From JAEXNA01 sp041676625 (lineage in GTDB: Bacteria > Vulcanimicrobiota > Xenobia > Xenobiales > JADMJV01), in contig JBAYRN010000010.1 of assembly GCA_041676625.1 (NCBI GenBank), positions 8,091-72,090 of the forward strand: DNA of 64,000 nucleotides, in the 5' to 3' direction. Positions 52,007-60,259 of this stretch are shown here, piece after piece (the stretch's first letter is position 1; the number at the start of each line of letters is the position of its first letter). A program made the translations under genes and the position numbers. The notes under the pieces were generated by a model, which did not search any database, was not told the DNA's origin, and worked only from the letters and a program-made list of their open reading frames with translations.

Positions 52007-53512
52007 GCGGGTAGAGATGTAGCCGGCCATGGCTCGGCAGCGAATGCGGATCAGCCCTTCGGGGGTCCCGGAGGCGAAGGTACCGGTCTTGGCCAGCACG
52101 TTTCCTGAGGCCCCCACCAGTGAGGGGTCGGTCTGGTACTCACTCAGGATGGAGAGGGTACCGTCGACTCCCAGGACCGGTAGGCTCTCTCGAAAGATGG
52201 CTGCGGTGGGTCGACTGGCCATGGTTTGGAGAAAATCGACCACCGCCTCTGCGGTGGCGGCAGATTCCCCACCTCCGGCCCCCTCAAAAAACAGAAACTC
52301 TTCGGATCCGATCCTGAAGTCGCCGGTCAGGGTCTGGCGCTCAGCCTCCAAGGCCTCGGCCAGAGTGGCCACACCGTGGGCCAGTCCGAACTGCATCAGG
52401 GTGGTGTCGGCTCCGAGGTTGAAACTCACCTTCAGGATCAGACGCGCGTATTGGGAAAAAGGGAGTGAAGTATATCGGGCCAGTTGATTGGCATCGGTGA
52501 GGGCCTCGGGAGCGGGCAGTAGGCCGCTGGGATTGGGAGCAACGAGGTCGGCTTGCACGGTGACTCCGGCTTTCTGCAGTTCTTCGATAAACACGGTTCG
52601 GACGAAGCTGGTGGGGTCTACCATTCTAAAGTTGGTGACGATGGGGTAGTCCTCGGAAAATGGCGGAGCGCCATCGACGGGGAGTTCTCCACTGACCGTA
52701 CCGCCGCAACCTGGAACACCGATGCAGTCTGGAAGAAAGGGGTCCGGCTCCAGCAGAGCCGTGCCCGAGCCAGCCACTGTCATGGCGGTGGATGTCACGC
52801 TGAAGGCGGCCGATTCGGGGCGCACCTCCAGCACCTCGGCAGGGGAGCCCGGGATGGTGGGCTGCAGAGCTACATCCACCAGGTCCTCATTGACGAAAGC
52901 CGGGGTCACTTGAAATTGCCCTCGGAAGTCGAAAGGTTCGAAGAGACGGTCGTCCACCACGACTTCACCGCTGATCTCAGTGACTCCCAGGTCCGCGATC
53001 TGCTGGGCGAGTTGCCGGTAGGCCAGACGGGGGTCGGTGTTGGTCAACTCGGCTGATCCCACCGCGACCGCTTCGTTGTGATCGATCCGGGTGATGGCCA
53101 TGGTTTCATCGGGCAGGCGCCGCAGGCCCATGGTTACATCTCCGGAGGCCCGCAGGACCAGGTCGCCATCGAGTATTCCGGCGTTGACTTCCCCCAGCCG
53201 ATGCACCGTGGTTATAAACCGGTGCTCGGGACCGAGCCGCTCCAGAGCAGTACCTACGCTAAAGAGTTTTCGAACCGAACCGATGAGCAAGCGCTCGGTG
53301 GAGTTCAGGTTGTAGATGGTTTGTCCGGTTTGGCTGTCGACCACCAGCAGGCTCCAGGTGGCCTGGCTATAGTTGGGCTTTGCCATCACCGCCTGGATGT
53401 TCTCCGGCAGTCCGGTGAATGGCCTCAACGGTTGAGGCGTGGAAGTGTGGCTCTCGCAACCTGCCCAAATAGCGGCGGCCAGGAGCAACGCTGTGATTAA
53501 AGATTTTTTCAT
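51881..53512 (-). CDS. dacB: D-alanyl-D-alanine carboxypeptidase/endopeptidase (PBP4), lipoprotein
   Basis: 543 residues from ATG 53512 with GGAG upstream; the longer frame to 53662 adds a non-homologous leader. Signal peptide with lipobox IWAGC (Cys19), then peptidase S13 motifs: Ser79-x-x-Lys82 in LLIGSVRKLF, SFN in KVSFNLGAD, and KTG at about 475-477 in LAKTGTFASG. It trims or cuts peptidoglycan peptides in the periplasm. A PhoB-like box and a 16-bp palindrome lie between it and the divergent gene. Confidence 0.93.
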   Translation of the reverse strand: MKKSLITALLLAAAIWAGCESHTSTPQPLRPFTGLPENIQAVMAKPNYSQATWSLLVVDSQTGQTIYNLNSTERLLIGSVRKLFSVGTALERLGPEHRFITTVHRLGEVNAGILDGDLVLRASGDVTMGLRRLPDETMAITRIDHNEAVAVGSAELTNTDPRLAYRQLAQQIADLGVTEISGEVVVDDRLFEPFDFRGQFQVTPAFVNEDLVDVALQPTIPGSPAEVLEVRPESAAFSVTSTAMTVAGSGTALLEPDPFLPDCIGVPGCGGTVSGELPVDGAPPFSEDYPIVTNFRMVDPTSFVRTVFIEELQKAGVTVQADLVAPNPSGLLPAPEALTDANQLARYTSLPFSQYARLILKVSFNLGADTTLMQFGLAHGVATLAEALEAERQTLTGDFRIGSEEFLFFEGAGGGESAATAEAVVDFLQTMASRPTAAIFRESLPVLGVDGTLSILSEYQTDPSLVGASGNVLAKTGTFASGTPEGLIRIRCRAMAGYISTRSGREITFLLNVNNGGDFEQFIESAMVNEDLATISAILWRDL

Positions 53513-53580
53513 GGAACTACTCTCCGGAAATGATCGCCGAGCCTTCCTTTTTCGGTTCCATAATCCTGGAAAGCCATCTG

Positions 53581-53597
53581 TTAACATTTTTGTAACA
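53581..53597 (+). promoter_or_regulatory. PhoB/OmpR-like direct repeat box (TTAACA-N5-GTAACA)
   Basis: Half-sites 11 bp apart in the 163-bp region between dacB and the low-complexity protein gene. A third GTAACA follows at 53611. Confidence 0.4.
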
Positions 53598-53612
53598 CTG
53601 AAAATTTTCAGT
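53597..53612. promoter_or_regulatory. 16-bp perfect palindrome, candidate operator
   Basis: ACTGAAAATTTTCAGT, overlapping the box half-sites GTAACAC on both sides. Sits 64 bp before the GTG at 53676 and 85 bp before dacB. Confidence 0.45.
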
Positions 53613-53675
53613 AACACGTTGGGAACTAAGTGAGCTGCTAAGTTATGGCTAACAGCAAGCAAGGAGACTCACAAC

Positions 53676-54572
53676 GTGAACGTAGTAACCATAAACAGCA
53701 TCAGCAGCCCCTATTACAGCGCAGCAGCAGCCCCCGTGGCAGCAACCCCCACCTGGGCCGCCCCGGCCCCCGCGGTCGACCCTTACGCGATGAGCGCGTT
53801 GTTCCAAGCTATGACGGCCCTCAATCAGTTGCAAGGCGGCTGGGGCGGGTTTGCCGCACCGAATTTCCAAGCCCCGGTGGCACCCCAACAGTACAGCCAA
53901 CCCGTTCAGGCCCCGCTAGCAGCCCCCCAGGTAGTAGCGCCGAAAGATGAGAAATACGGCAAGTCCGAAGGTGGTCTACTGGGTGGACTGCTGGGCGGAA
54001 TCCTCGGCGGCGACGGTAAAGATGACGGGAGATCCCTGGGTGGTTTGATCGGGACCGCCGGTGAGGCTATCGGCAGCTTGCTGGGCGGAGACATCGGTGG
54101 TGCACTGCACGGCGGGGCAAACCTGATCACCGATACCGTGGGTTTTGGTTTGGACCTGTGCCTCAAGCTCTGCTCGGCCATCTTCCCCGGGCTCTACAAA
54201 GGCGACAAAGATTACGGCAAGAAAAAGGAGCCGGAGGTCAACGTCAATATCGATCCCGCCCCCCAGGCTAACTACAACTATGGTGCACCCACCCAGAACT
54301 ATCAGAGCGCCTATCAGGCTTACCAAAATCATCAAAACTATCAGGCGGTCAGCCAAACCTATCAAAACTACCAGGCTTTCCAGGCACAGCAAGCCTCCTC
54401 TTACGCCTACGCCCAGGCCGCCGTTCAGGTGCAATACGGATACGGAAGCCCTTACTATCAGGCGCCGACCGTTGGACAGTCGTACGCAGTGCCCACCAAC
54501 GGTGGAAGCTGGGCCAAAGCGGTCAACCTGGCCGGTCACGCTCACTTCGAAGGCGACGGCCACCAACACTAG
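53676..54572 (+). CDS. Gly/Tyr/Gln-rich low-complexity protein
   Basis: 298 residues from GTG with AAGGAG nine bases before. Residues 1-90 are Ala/Pro-rich; 100-150 are Gly-rich repeats of GGLLGGLLGG and GGDIGGALHGG type; 155-175 is a helix with two Cys (LDLCLKLCSAIFPGLY); 205-275 is a prion-like Tyr/Gln/Asn tract with repeats of NYQAYQ, YQNHQNYQ and QTYQNYQAF. No signal peptide. Ends in a His-rich tail. Could form a matrix or condensate, or be a cargo; function unknown. Confidence 0.7.
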   Translation: MNVVTINSISSPYYSAAAAPVAATPTWAAPAPAVDPYAMSALFQAMTALNQLQGGWGGFAAPNFQAPVAPQQYSQPVQAPLAAPQVVAPKDEKYGKSEGGLLGGLLGGILGGDGKDDGRSLGGLIGTAGEAIGSLLGGDIGGALHGGANLITDTVGFGLDLCLKLCSAIFPGLYKGDKDYGKKKEPEVNVNIDPAPQANYNYGAPTQNYQSAYQAYQNHQNYQAVSQTYQNYQAFQAQQASSYAYAQAAVQVQYGYGSPYYQAPTVGQSYAVPTNGGSWAKAVNLAGHAHFEGDGHQH

Positions 54573-54584
54573 GAGCCTGCAAGC

Positions 54585-54616
54585 AAACAGCCTGAGGCAA
54601 CTCAGGCTGTTTTGCT
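54585..54616 (+). terminator. rho-independent terminator
   Basis: Stem AAACAGCCTGAG, loop GCAA, stem CTCAGGCTGTTT followed by TGCTTT, just after the low-complexity protein gene. Confidence 0.85.
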
Positions 54617-54654
54617 TTCCAGGGAATACGTTCGGGTTCGGTAAAGTCGCATTC

Positions 54655-55620
54655 ATGACTTTCGATTGGGCGGGCATCCGAAGCCGTCTAGACACTTTTT
54701 GGGCGGCTTTGCCTCCAGAGGTGCGGATCCTGAGTCGCTGGAGCCAGAGCCGCCGGTTTCCCGAAGTCACCTACCTTCGAGAAGAGCTGCTCGGTAGCTA
54801 CAAAGCCCGAAAGTACCTGAGTCTTCTCCCCTGGCTCGAGGCTCAGGGACACGCCAGAGTCCTGGTCCACGGCTCGACCCACTCCGGAAACGTCACTCAG
54901 TTGGGTCTGGAACTGCGAGAGCGAGGGCTCGAACCGTTTTTCCGCAGAGGAGGTCGGGGGGGGCCGCCTGCCGGAAACCTGCTCCTGTCTCAGCTTGTCT
55001 ACGGTACGAACTTCGATTCTGCCGAGCCCGGAGTGGATTTCGAGATCCCGGAAGGCGGGAGCTGCCCCCCGGCTCTGGCCGGAAGCTTAGGACTGGTGGG
55101 TTCTCTGGTAGAGCAAGCTCTAGAACGGAAAATTTGGAAACCCGACATTTTCATCGATTCCGGGACCGGTTTCACGGCCGCGGCATTGCTATCGGGGTTG
55201 GCTTATTTTGAACTGCCTTGCCGAGTTGTGGTGGTTTCCATGACCGGGCAGAGTAAGAGCGAGCTGTTGGAGCAGTTGCTGGCCCAGCGGCCGGAGTACG
55301 AAAGGCTTCTTCAGCGTCCCGCCTCGGCGGTCGATTTTGAGGTCGTCCCACCGCCTGTGGGGCCGTCCTTCGGCTCGCTACCGACGGCGGCTCTGGAAGA
55401 GGTGGCCGAGTTCGCCAGGTGGGAGGGGATCCTGGTGGATCCCCTGTACGCGGCTAAGCTCAGTCTGCTTTACCAATCCCGCCGAGACCCGGAGCGCCCG
55501 GCCTTCATTTTCGTCAGCGGCGGGGCCAGGGAGCTCTTGTGTTTTCAGGGGCCGCTGCGCAAGTGGTTGACCTCTAAACCGTTGCCGACACAACCTTCAT
55601 CTGTTACAAAGGTTCTATAA
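54655..55620 (+). CDS. PLP-dependent enzyme, D-cysteine desulfhydrase/ACC deaminase-like
   Basis: 321 residues from ATG 54655; the frame extends upstream but overlaps the previous gene and lacks homologous character. Lys50 in LLGSYKARKYLSLL is the PLP lysine position of this fold-type II family; HGSTHSGNVTQL and IFIDSGTGFTAAALL are the phosphate and substrate loops. Expected to deaminate D-amino acids or ACC-like substrates. Its stop is 99 bp before the pan operon. Confidence 0.8.
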   Translation: MTFDWAGIRSRLDTFWAALPPEVRILSRWSQSRRFPEVTYLREELLGSYKARKYLSLLPWLEAQGHARVLVHGSTHSGNVTQLGLELRERGLEPFFRRGGRGGPPAGNLLLSQLVYGTNFDSAEPGVDFEIPEGGSCPPALAGSLGLVGSLVEQALERKIWKPDIFIDSGTGFTAAALLSGLAYFELPCRVVVVSMTGQSKSELLEQLLAQRPEYERLLQRPASAVDFEVVPPPVGPSFGSLPTAALEEVAEFARWEGILVDPLYAAKLSLLYQSRRDPERPAFIFVSGGARELLCFQGPLRKWLTSKPLPTQPSSVTKVL

Positions 55621-55719
55621 ACCGGGACCATATCCGTAAGGAATGGTACCCACAAATCTAAACCATATCGTTCATTCAAGAAGACGAGATTGGCCCCTAC
55701 CTGAAAGGAGGGTACCGAC

Positions 55720-56601
55720 ATGTCGACGGTTCTAAGCAACGGTGCCGGCAGGCGCCGAAAATTCAACTTGCAGCAGTTTGCCCGTTTGAAAGCAAAGGGC
55801 GAACCCATTGTCATGGTCACTGCCTACGACTCCACCAGTGCCAAGCTAGCCGAAATGGCGGGGGTGGAAGTGATCCTGGTGGGAGACTCGGTGGCTATGG
55901 TCTGTCTGGGCCATCAAAACACGCTCCCCGTGACCCTGGAGGAGATGCTCCACCACGCCCGGGCAGTTTCCCGGGGAGCCCGCACCCCGTTTCTCATCGG
56001 AGACCTTCCGTTTCTGAGCTACCATGGCACTCCCGAAGACGCGGTCCTGGCGGCCGGACGGTTTCTGAAAGAGGCCGGCATGGACGCGGTCAAACTGGAA
56101 GGCGGAAGCGAGCGCCTGCCGGCCATCGAAGCCATCATCAAGGCCGGCATCCCGGTCATGGGCCACTTGGGGCTCACGCCTCAGAAGATTCACCAATTCG
56201 GCGGCTTTAAACCTCAAGCCACCACGGCCGAGAGCGCTCGTACCCTGCTCCAGGAAGCTCGGAAACTGGAGTCAGCCGGTATCTTCAGCCTGGTCCTGGA
56301 ATCTGTGCCCGCCGAAGTGGCCGAAGTGGTGACCGAAGCCCTGAGCATACCAACCGTCGGTATTGGTGCCGGAGTCCAGTGTGACGGACAGGTTTTGGTC
56401 TGGCACGACTTGCTGGGGCTGGACGAAGATTTTTCGCCTCCCTTCGCCAAAGCGTATCGACTCCTGGGAAGGAGCATCGTGGAAGGACTCCAGGAGTTTT
56501 CAAGCGAGGTCAAGGCGAAGAGTTTTCCTGGTCCGGCTCAGACCCGTACCATGGCTCCCGCAGAGTTGCTCGAGTTTCAGAACGGGATTAAGCCATGCTG
56601 A
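55720..56601 (+). CDS. panB: 3-methyl-2-oxobutanoate hydroxymethyltransferase
   Basis: 293 residues with a strong AAAGGAGGG site near 55706. VGDSVAMVCLGHQNTLPVTLEEM, KLEGGSE and PVMGHLGLTPQKIHQFGGFK are diagnostic of PanB. It adds a hydroxymethyl group to ketoisovalerate, the first step to pantothenate. First gene of panB-panE-panC-coaX; overlaps panE by 7 bp. Confidence 0.97.
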   Translation: MSTVLSNGAGRRRKFNLQQFARLKAKGEPIVMVTAYDSTSAKLAEMAGVEVILVGDSVAMVCLGHQNTLPVTLEEMLHHARAVSRGARTPFLIGDLPFLSYHGTPEDAVLAAGRFLKEAGMDAVKLEGGSERLPAIEAIIKAGIPVMGHLGLTPQKIHQFGGFKPQATTAESARTLLQEARKLESAGIFSLVLESVPAEVAEVVTEALSIPTVGIGAGVQCDGQVLVWHDLLGLDEDFSPPFAKAYRLLGRSIVEGLQEFSSEVKAKSFPGPAQTRTMAPAELLEFQNGIKPC

Positions 56602-57446
56602 TCGTGGGGACCGGCGCGGTGGCCACCCTGCTGGCCGAGCAGTTTTTTCAGGCCGGCCTTTCTTTTCAAATATTTGGGGGGCCGTCAGAGAGGTTGCGGG
56701 CCCTGGAGTCCCGTTTTACCGGTTGCACCGTGTCCTCCCCCGAGCAGGTCCAGCAGCGGAGTCGCTGGGTCGTGGCTGTGAAAACCGGGCAAAATTCGGA
56801 AAAGATCCGACTTCTGACCAGAGCCCCCGCTCCCGAGTCTCTCCTGGTCCTGCAGAACGGCTTCAATCCGGAGCAAGAATGGAGAAGCCTCACGCCTGAA
56901 GTGGAGAGGGGAGTCTCCACTTACGGCGTAAGAACGGTCCGGCCAGGTGCGGTGGCCGGGGGAGGGCACGGCTGTCTGACTCTACCCACCGGCTCTGGCT
57001 TTGCCGAAACGCTCCGCCTGGCGGGCTTTGAGGTGCTCGAGGTTGAGAATATGGCAACGGTGATCTGGCAAAAGCTCGCGGTCAACGCCTCTCTGAACGT
57101 GGTGGCGACTCTTTATGGGGTGACCAACGGACGCATCCTGGAGATTCCGGAGGCCCTGGAGAGCGTTCGCCGGGCCAGTCTTGAAGTGGCTCGCGTGGCC
57201 ACAGCCGCAGGGGTCGATTTCGGCCCGCGTTCAGCCTGGGAACTCACCCGGAAGGTCGCACTCGGCACCTCGGACAATGTGTGCTCCACTCTGGCCGACT
57301 TTCGCTCCGGGCGCCCCACCGAATACCAGGCCATCAACGGCGAGGTCCTGCGCTATGCGCAGAGGTTAGGGGTAGCGGTACCTACTCTGCGCAAACTCGA
57401 TCATGAGTTTCGGGCGTTACTCTCTTCACCGGTGGAAGCTGCCTGA
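56595..57446 (+). CDS. panE: 2-dehydropantoate 2-reductase
   Basis: 283 residues. N-terminal IVGTGAVATLLAEQF is the NADPH-binding GxGxxG; KTGQN and VIWQKLAVNASLNVVATLYG contain the conserved Lys and Asn of PanE. It reduces ketopantoate to pantoate between PanB and PanC. Tight overlap on both sides. Confidence 0.93.
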   Translation: MLIVGTGAVATLLAEQFFQAGLSFQIFGGPSERLRALESRFTGCTVSSPEQVQQRSRWVVAVKTGQNSEKIRLLTRAPAPESLLVLQNGFNPEQEWRSLTPEVERGVSTYGVRTVRPGAVAGGGHGCLTLPTGSGFAETLRLAGFEVLEVENMATVIWQKLAVNASLNVVATLYGVTNGRILEIPEALESVRRASLEVARVATAAGVDFGPRSAWELTRKVALGTSDNVCSTLADFRSGRPTEYQAINGEVLRYAQRLGVAVPTLRKLDHEFRALLSSPVEAA

Positions 57447-57447
57447 T

Positions 57448-58290
57448 TTGCGCCGAGTCGAGCGTCTGGAGGAGTTGCGGAAAGCCCGTTCGGAACTCCC
57501 GGGAAGTGTCGGTTTCGTGCCCACCATGGGAGCACTGCACCAGGGGCACGGTAAGCTCTTGGAAAAAGCTCGCAGCGAATGTGAGGCGGTGATCTGCTCC
57601 ATCTTTGTGAACCCCACCCAGTTCGGACCGGAGGAAGATTTCGCGGCCTACCCCCGCACCCTGGCCGAAGACCTGCAGACCTGTGAGGCGGTAGGAGTGG
57701 ATCTCGTCTGGACTCCCCGTTCCGAGGACATCCACCTTCCTGGTTGTGAGACGGTGGTTCAGGTCACGGGGCTGGGCGGTCGCTTCGAAGGAGTGTCTCG
57801 CCCCGGCCATTTTCAGGGGGTGGCCACGGTGGTGACCAAACTTTTCGGTGCGGTGGCACCGCACCGGGCGTATTTTGGTCAGAAGGATTTGCAACAACTG
57901 ATCCTGATCACACGAATGACTCGAGACCTCTTGATGCCGATCGAAATCGTGCCGGTAGAGACCGCTCGCGATCAGAACGGTCTGGCGCTATCCAGCCGAA
58001 ACCGCTACCTCGACCAGCAGCAAAAGGTGGAAGCAGCCGCGATCTATAGAGGGCTGCAGAGGGTTGCCGAGGTGGCGGCCGGAGGGCAGCGAGAGGCTTC
58101 TTATCTGGAGGAGGTTTTCCGCCATGAAGTGAGCACCCTGGAGGGTGCCGGGATTGAGCGTTTCGACCTGTTGGATCCTGGTCTAACCCGAACCTTTGAG
58201 AAGGGAGAGTCGATCACGGAGGGGTTTTGTAGCGTGGCGGTTCGATACGCCGGCGTTCGTTTGATCGACAACATCAAGCTTTGCTCTTGA
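57448..58290 (+). CDS. panC: pantoate-beta-alanine ligase
   Basis: 280 residues from TTG 57448, just after the panE stop with GGTGGAAG before it; the ATG frame at 57403 adds residues unlike any PanC. GFVPTMGALHQGHGKLL carries the HxGH motif, NPTQFGPEEDF and FGQKDLQQL follow. It joins pantoate and beta-alanine. No panD is in the window, so beta-alanine must come from elsewhere. Confidence 0.95.
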   Translation: MRRVERLEELRKARSELPGSVGFVPTMGALHQGHGKLLEKARSECEAVICSIFVNPTQFGPEEDFAAYPRTLAEDLQTCEAVGVDLVWTPRSEDIHLPGCETVVQVTGLGGRFEGVSRPGHFQGVATVVTKLFGAVAPHRAYFGQKDLQQLILITRMTRDLLMPIEIVPVETARDQNGLALSSRNRYLDQQQKVEAAAIYRGLQRVAEVAAGGQREASYLEEVFRHEVSTLEGAGIERFDLLDPGLTRTFEKGESITEGFCSVAVRYAGVRLIDNIKLCS

Positions 58291-59045
58291 CCATCGATAT
58301 CGGTAACACCAACGTGACCCTGGGGGTTTTCGACGGGGAAACCATCCAGGCCGATTGGCGGCTGCGCTCTTCCCGGGAGGCCTCCAGAGATGAGGTAGGC
58401 ATGTCGTTGATGGGGCTTTTTCAGCACGCTGGACTCCGAATCGATGACCTGGAAGGTGTATGCCTGGCTTCGGTCGTGCCACCCCTCACCGGTACCTATG
58501 TTCAGGCTTGCAAGCAGTACCTGAAGTCGGACCCTCTGGTGGTTGAGACCGGGGTGAAGACGGGAGTCAAGGTGATAGTGACGGAGCCACGCTCGGTGGG
58601 GGCTGACCGCATCGTCAACGCTTGTGCGGTGAAAGAGAAGGTGGGGGGGCCGGCCATCGTGGTAGATTTCGGAACCGCGACCACCTTCGATGCGCTGGAT
58701 AAAGATGGAAACTACCTGGGGGGGGCGATTGCACCCGGTCTGGAGATAGCCGCCGATAGTCTCTCCGGCCGCACCGCCAAGCTGCCCCGTGTGGAACTGG
58801 TGGTTCCTCCCAGGGTGATCGGAAAAACCACCATCGACGCCATTCGTTCAGGCCTGGTTTACGGCTATGTGGCTCTGGTGGAAGGGATGATCGAGCGCAT
58901 CTCCGCCGAACTCACTGAAGACCCTGTGGTGGTGGCCACGGGAGGGCTAGCCGGGCTTATCTCTAGTCTTACCGATTCGATCGACCGGGTCGAACCTAAC
59001 CTCACCCTTGACGGATTGCGGATCATTTGGAATCTTAACAGGTGA
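58281..59045 (+). CDS. coaX: type III pantothenate kinase
   Basis: 254 residues, TTG start overlapping panC by 10 bp. LTIDIGNTNVTLGVF is the ASKHA phosphate-1 motif; GADRIVNACAV and IVVDFGTATTFDAL are the conserved CoaX blocks. It phosphorylates pantothenate, first step to CoA. End of the pan operon. Confidence 0.96.
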   Translation: MLLTIDIGNTNVTLGVFDGETIQADWRLRSSREASRDEVGMSLMGLFQHAGLRIDDLEGVCLASVVPPLTGTYVQACKQYLKSDPLVVETGVKTGVKVIVTEPRSVGADRIVNACAVKEKVGGPAIVVDFGTATTFDALDKDGNYLGGAIAPGLEIAADSLSGRTAKLPRVELVVPPRVIGKTTIDAIRSGLVYGYVALVEGMIERISAELTEDPVVVATGGLAGLISSLTDSIDRVEPNLTLDGLRIIWNLNR

Positions 59046-59067
59046 ATTTTTTACGGATAGTTTTTGT

Positions 59068-60195
59068 ATGTCGATAACTAAAAAGCGGCTGCTCCTGGTA
59101 AGCCTCAGTTTACTTTTCACCCTGATTTGCACGGAGATCGGGCTTCGCCTAACTGGACTCCCCAAAAGTGAATTTGCTGGCTGGAAGGCCAAGAATCACC
59201 CGGAGTCAGAACTCAATCAGTTCGGATTTCGGGGCAAGAAACTGGAGTCCACGAAAGATGATTTTGTGGTGGTATTGCTGGGGGACTCTTTTGTAGAGTG
59301 TGTTTCCAGTCCCATCGACAAGATACCCGAACGCCTACTGGAGGATGAACTCAAGGCGCTTGGTTTGCCCGCCAAGGTTGTCTCTCTCGGTGCCCGAGGT
59401 TACGGGCAGGATCAGCAACTTCTGGCACTACGAGAGTTTTTTCAGGACCATCGTGCGGATCTGGTGCTGCTCTGGGTTGTCCCCGACAACGACGTCTGGA
59501 ACAATATCTTCAGAACTCACTACGGAGGGCGCCCTCCCAAACCCACTTTCCGGCTAGAGGGAGATGAATTAGTTCCACCGGAATGGGAATGGTTGAAGAG
59601 ATTGGAGCCGGCGGGACTGGCCTGGGCCTGGCGTCTTGTCACCAGTTTTGAAGGCTACGATAAGGATTGGGAAAAGTTTTTACCCCCACCTTATCAGCCG
59701 CCTTCAGAACCGCCGGGATCGGAGCCTGACCTGGATTGGCAAAGGAAATGGGACGACGATCCTTACTTCCGGATGGAAGAGTTCAATACCGATCGGCATC
59801 ATAAAACACTTCATCTCGAGCCGCGGAGCGAGCGGGTTTCTTACGGTGTTCGTTTAACTTCAAGGCTGCTCCAGGAAATTCAAAAACTCTCTGAGGAGAG
59901 GGGTGCAAGTTTTTCTATTCTATACACTGGAGTCTGGGAGGGTGATGCCTTCGATCGACCGATCGACGACCTCCACTGGTACGAGCTTAACGGAAAATTC
60001 TATGGCTATTCCATGGTGGCTTATTGGAAGAATCTGCGACAATTGTACGATCCTTTTCCTCGATTCATCATTCCCTGTACGGTAGAGGATTGGAAAGTGA
60101 GCGAAAAGGATCTCCACTTCAATGAGAAGGCCAATGCTCAGCTTATGAAAGACCTGGCGGCTGAAGTCGCTAAGCGCCTCTCGCTTAGAGGATAG
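59068..60195 (+). CDS. membrane-anchored SGNH hydrolase-like protein
   Basis: 375 residues from ATG 59068. An N-terminal helix (LLLVSLSLLFTLICTEIGL) may be a membrane anchor or uncleaved signal. VVLLGDSFVE places the nucleophile at Ser74, and KDLHFNEKANAQL gives the Asp-x-x-His dyad near the C-terminus; VPDNDVWNN has a conserved Asn. SGNH proteins are often glycan O-acetyl transferases or esterases; the next gene supports a surface-polysaccharide role. Confidence 0.75.
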   Translation: MSITKKRLLLVSLSLLFTLICTEIGLRLTGLPKSEFAGWKAKNHPESELNQFGFRGKKLESTKDDFVVVLLGDSFVECVSSPIDKIPERLLEDELKALGLPAKVVSLGARGYGQDQQLLALREFFQDHRADLVLLWVVPDNDVWNNIFRTHYGGRPPKPTFRLEGDELVPPEWEWLKRLEPAGLAWAWRLVTSFEGYDKDWEKFLPPPYQPPSEPPGSEPDLDWQRKWDDDPYFRMEEFNTDRHHKTLHLEPRSERVSYGVRLTSRLLQEIQKLSEERGASFSILYTGVWEGDAFDRPIDDLHWYELNGKFYGYSMVAYWKNLRQLYDPFPRFIIPCTVEDWKVSEKDLHFNEKANAQLMKDLAAEVAKRLSLRG

Positions 60196-60259
60196 CTTCC
60201 GGGCTACCAGAAGTTGGTAAGGCGCTCGAATTAGTTTCTCCCAAGGAGCTTTTTAATTA

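Noticed and set aside
52930..52950. GGTTCGA T-loop-like string, possible tRNA
   Set aside because: Lies inside dacB and no cloverleaf can be drawn around it; the same holds for one in panC near 58240.
54145..54654. N-terminal extension of the PLP enzyme frame
   Set aside because: It overlaps the low-complexity gene in another frame, crosses a terminator and has biased Thr/Ser/Arg content; the family starts at 54655.
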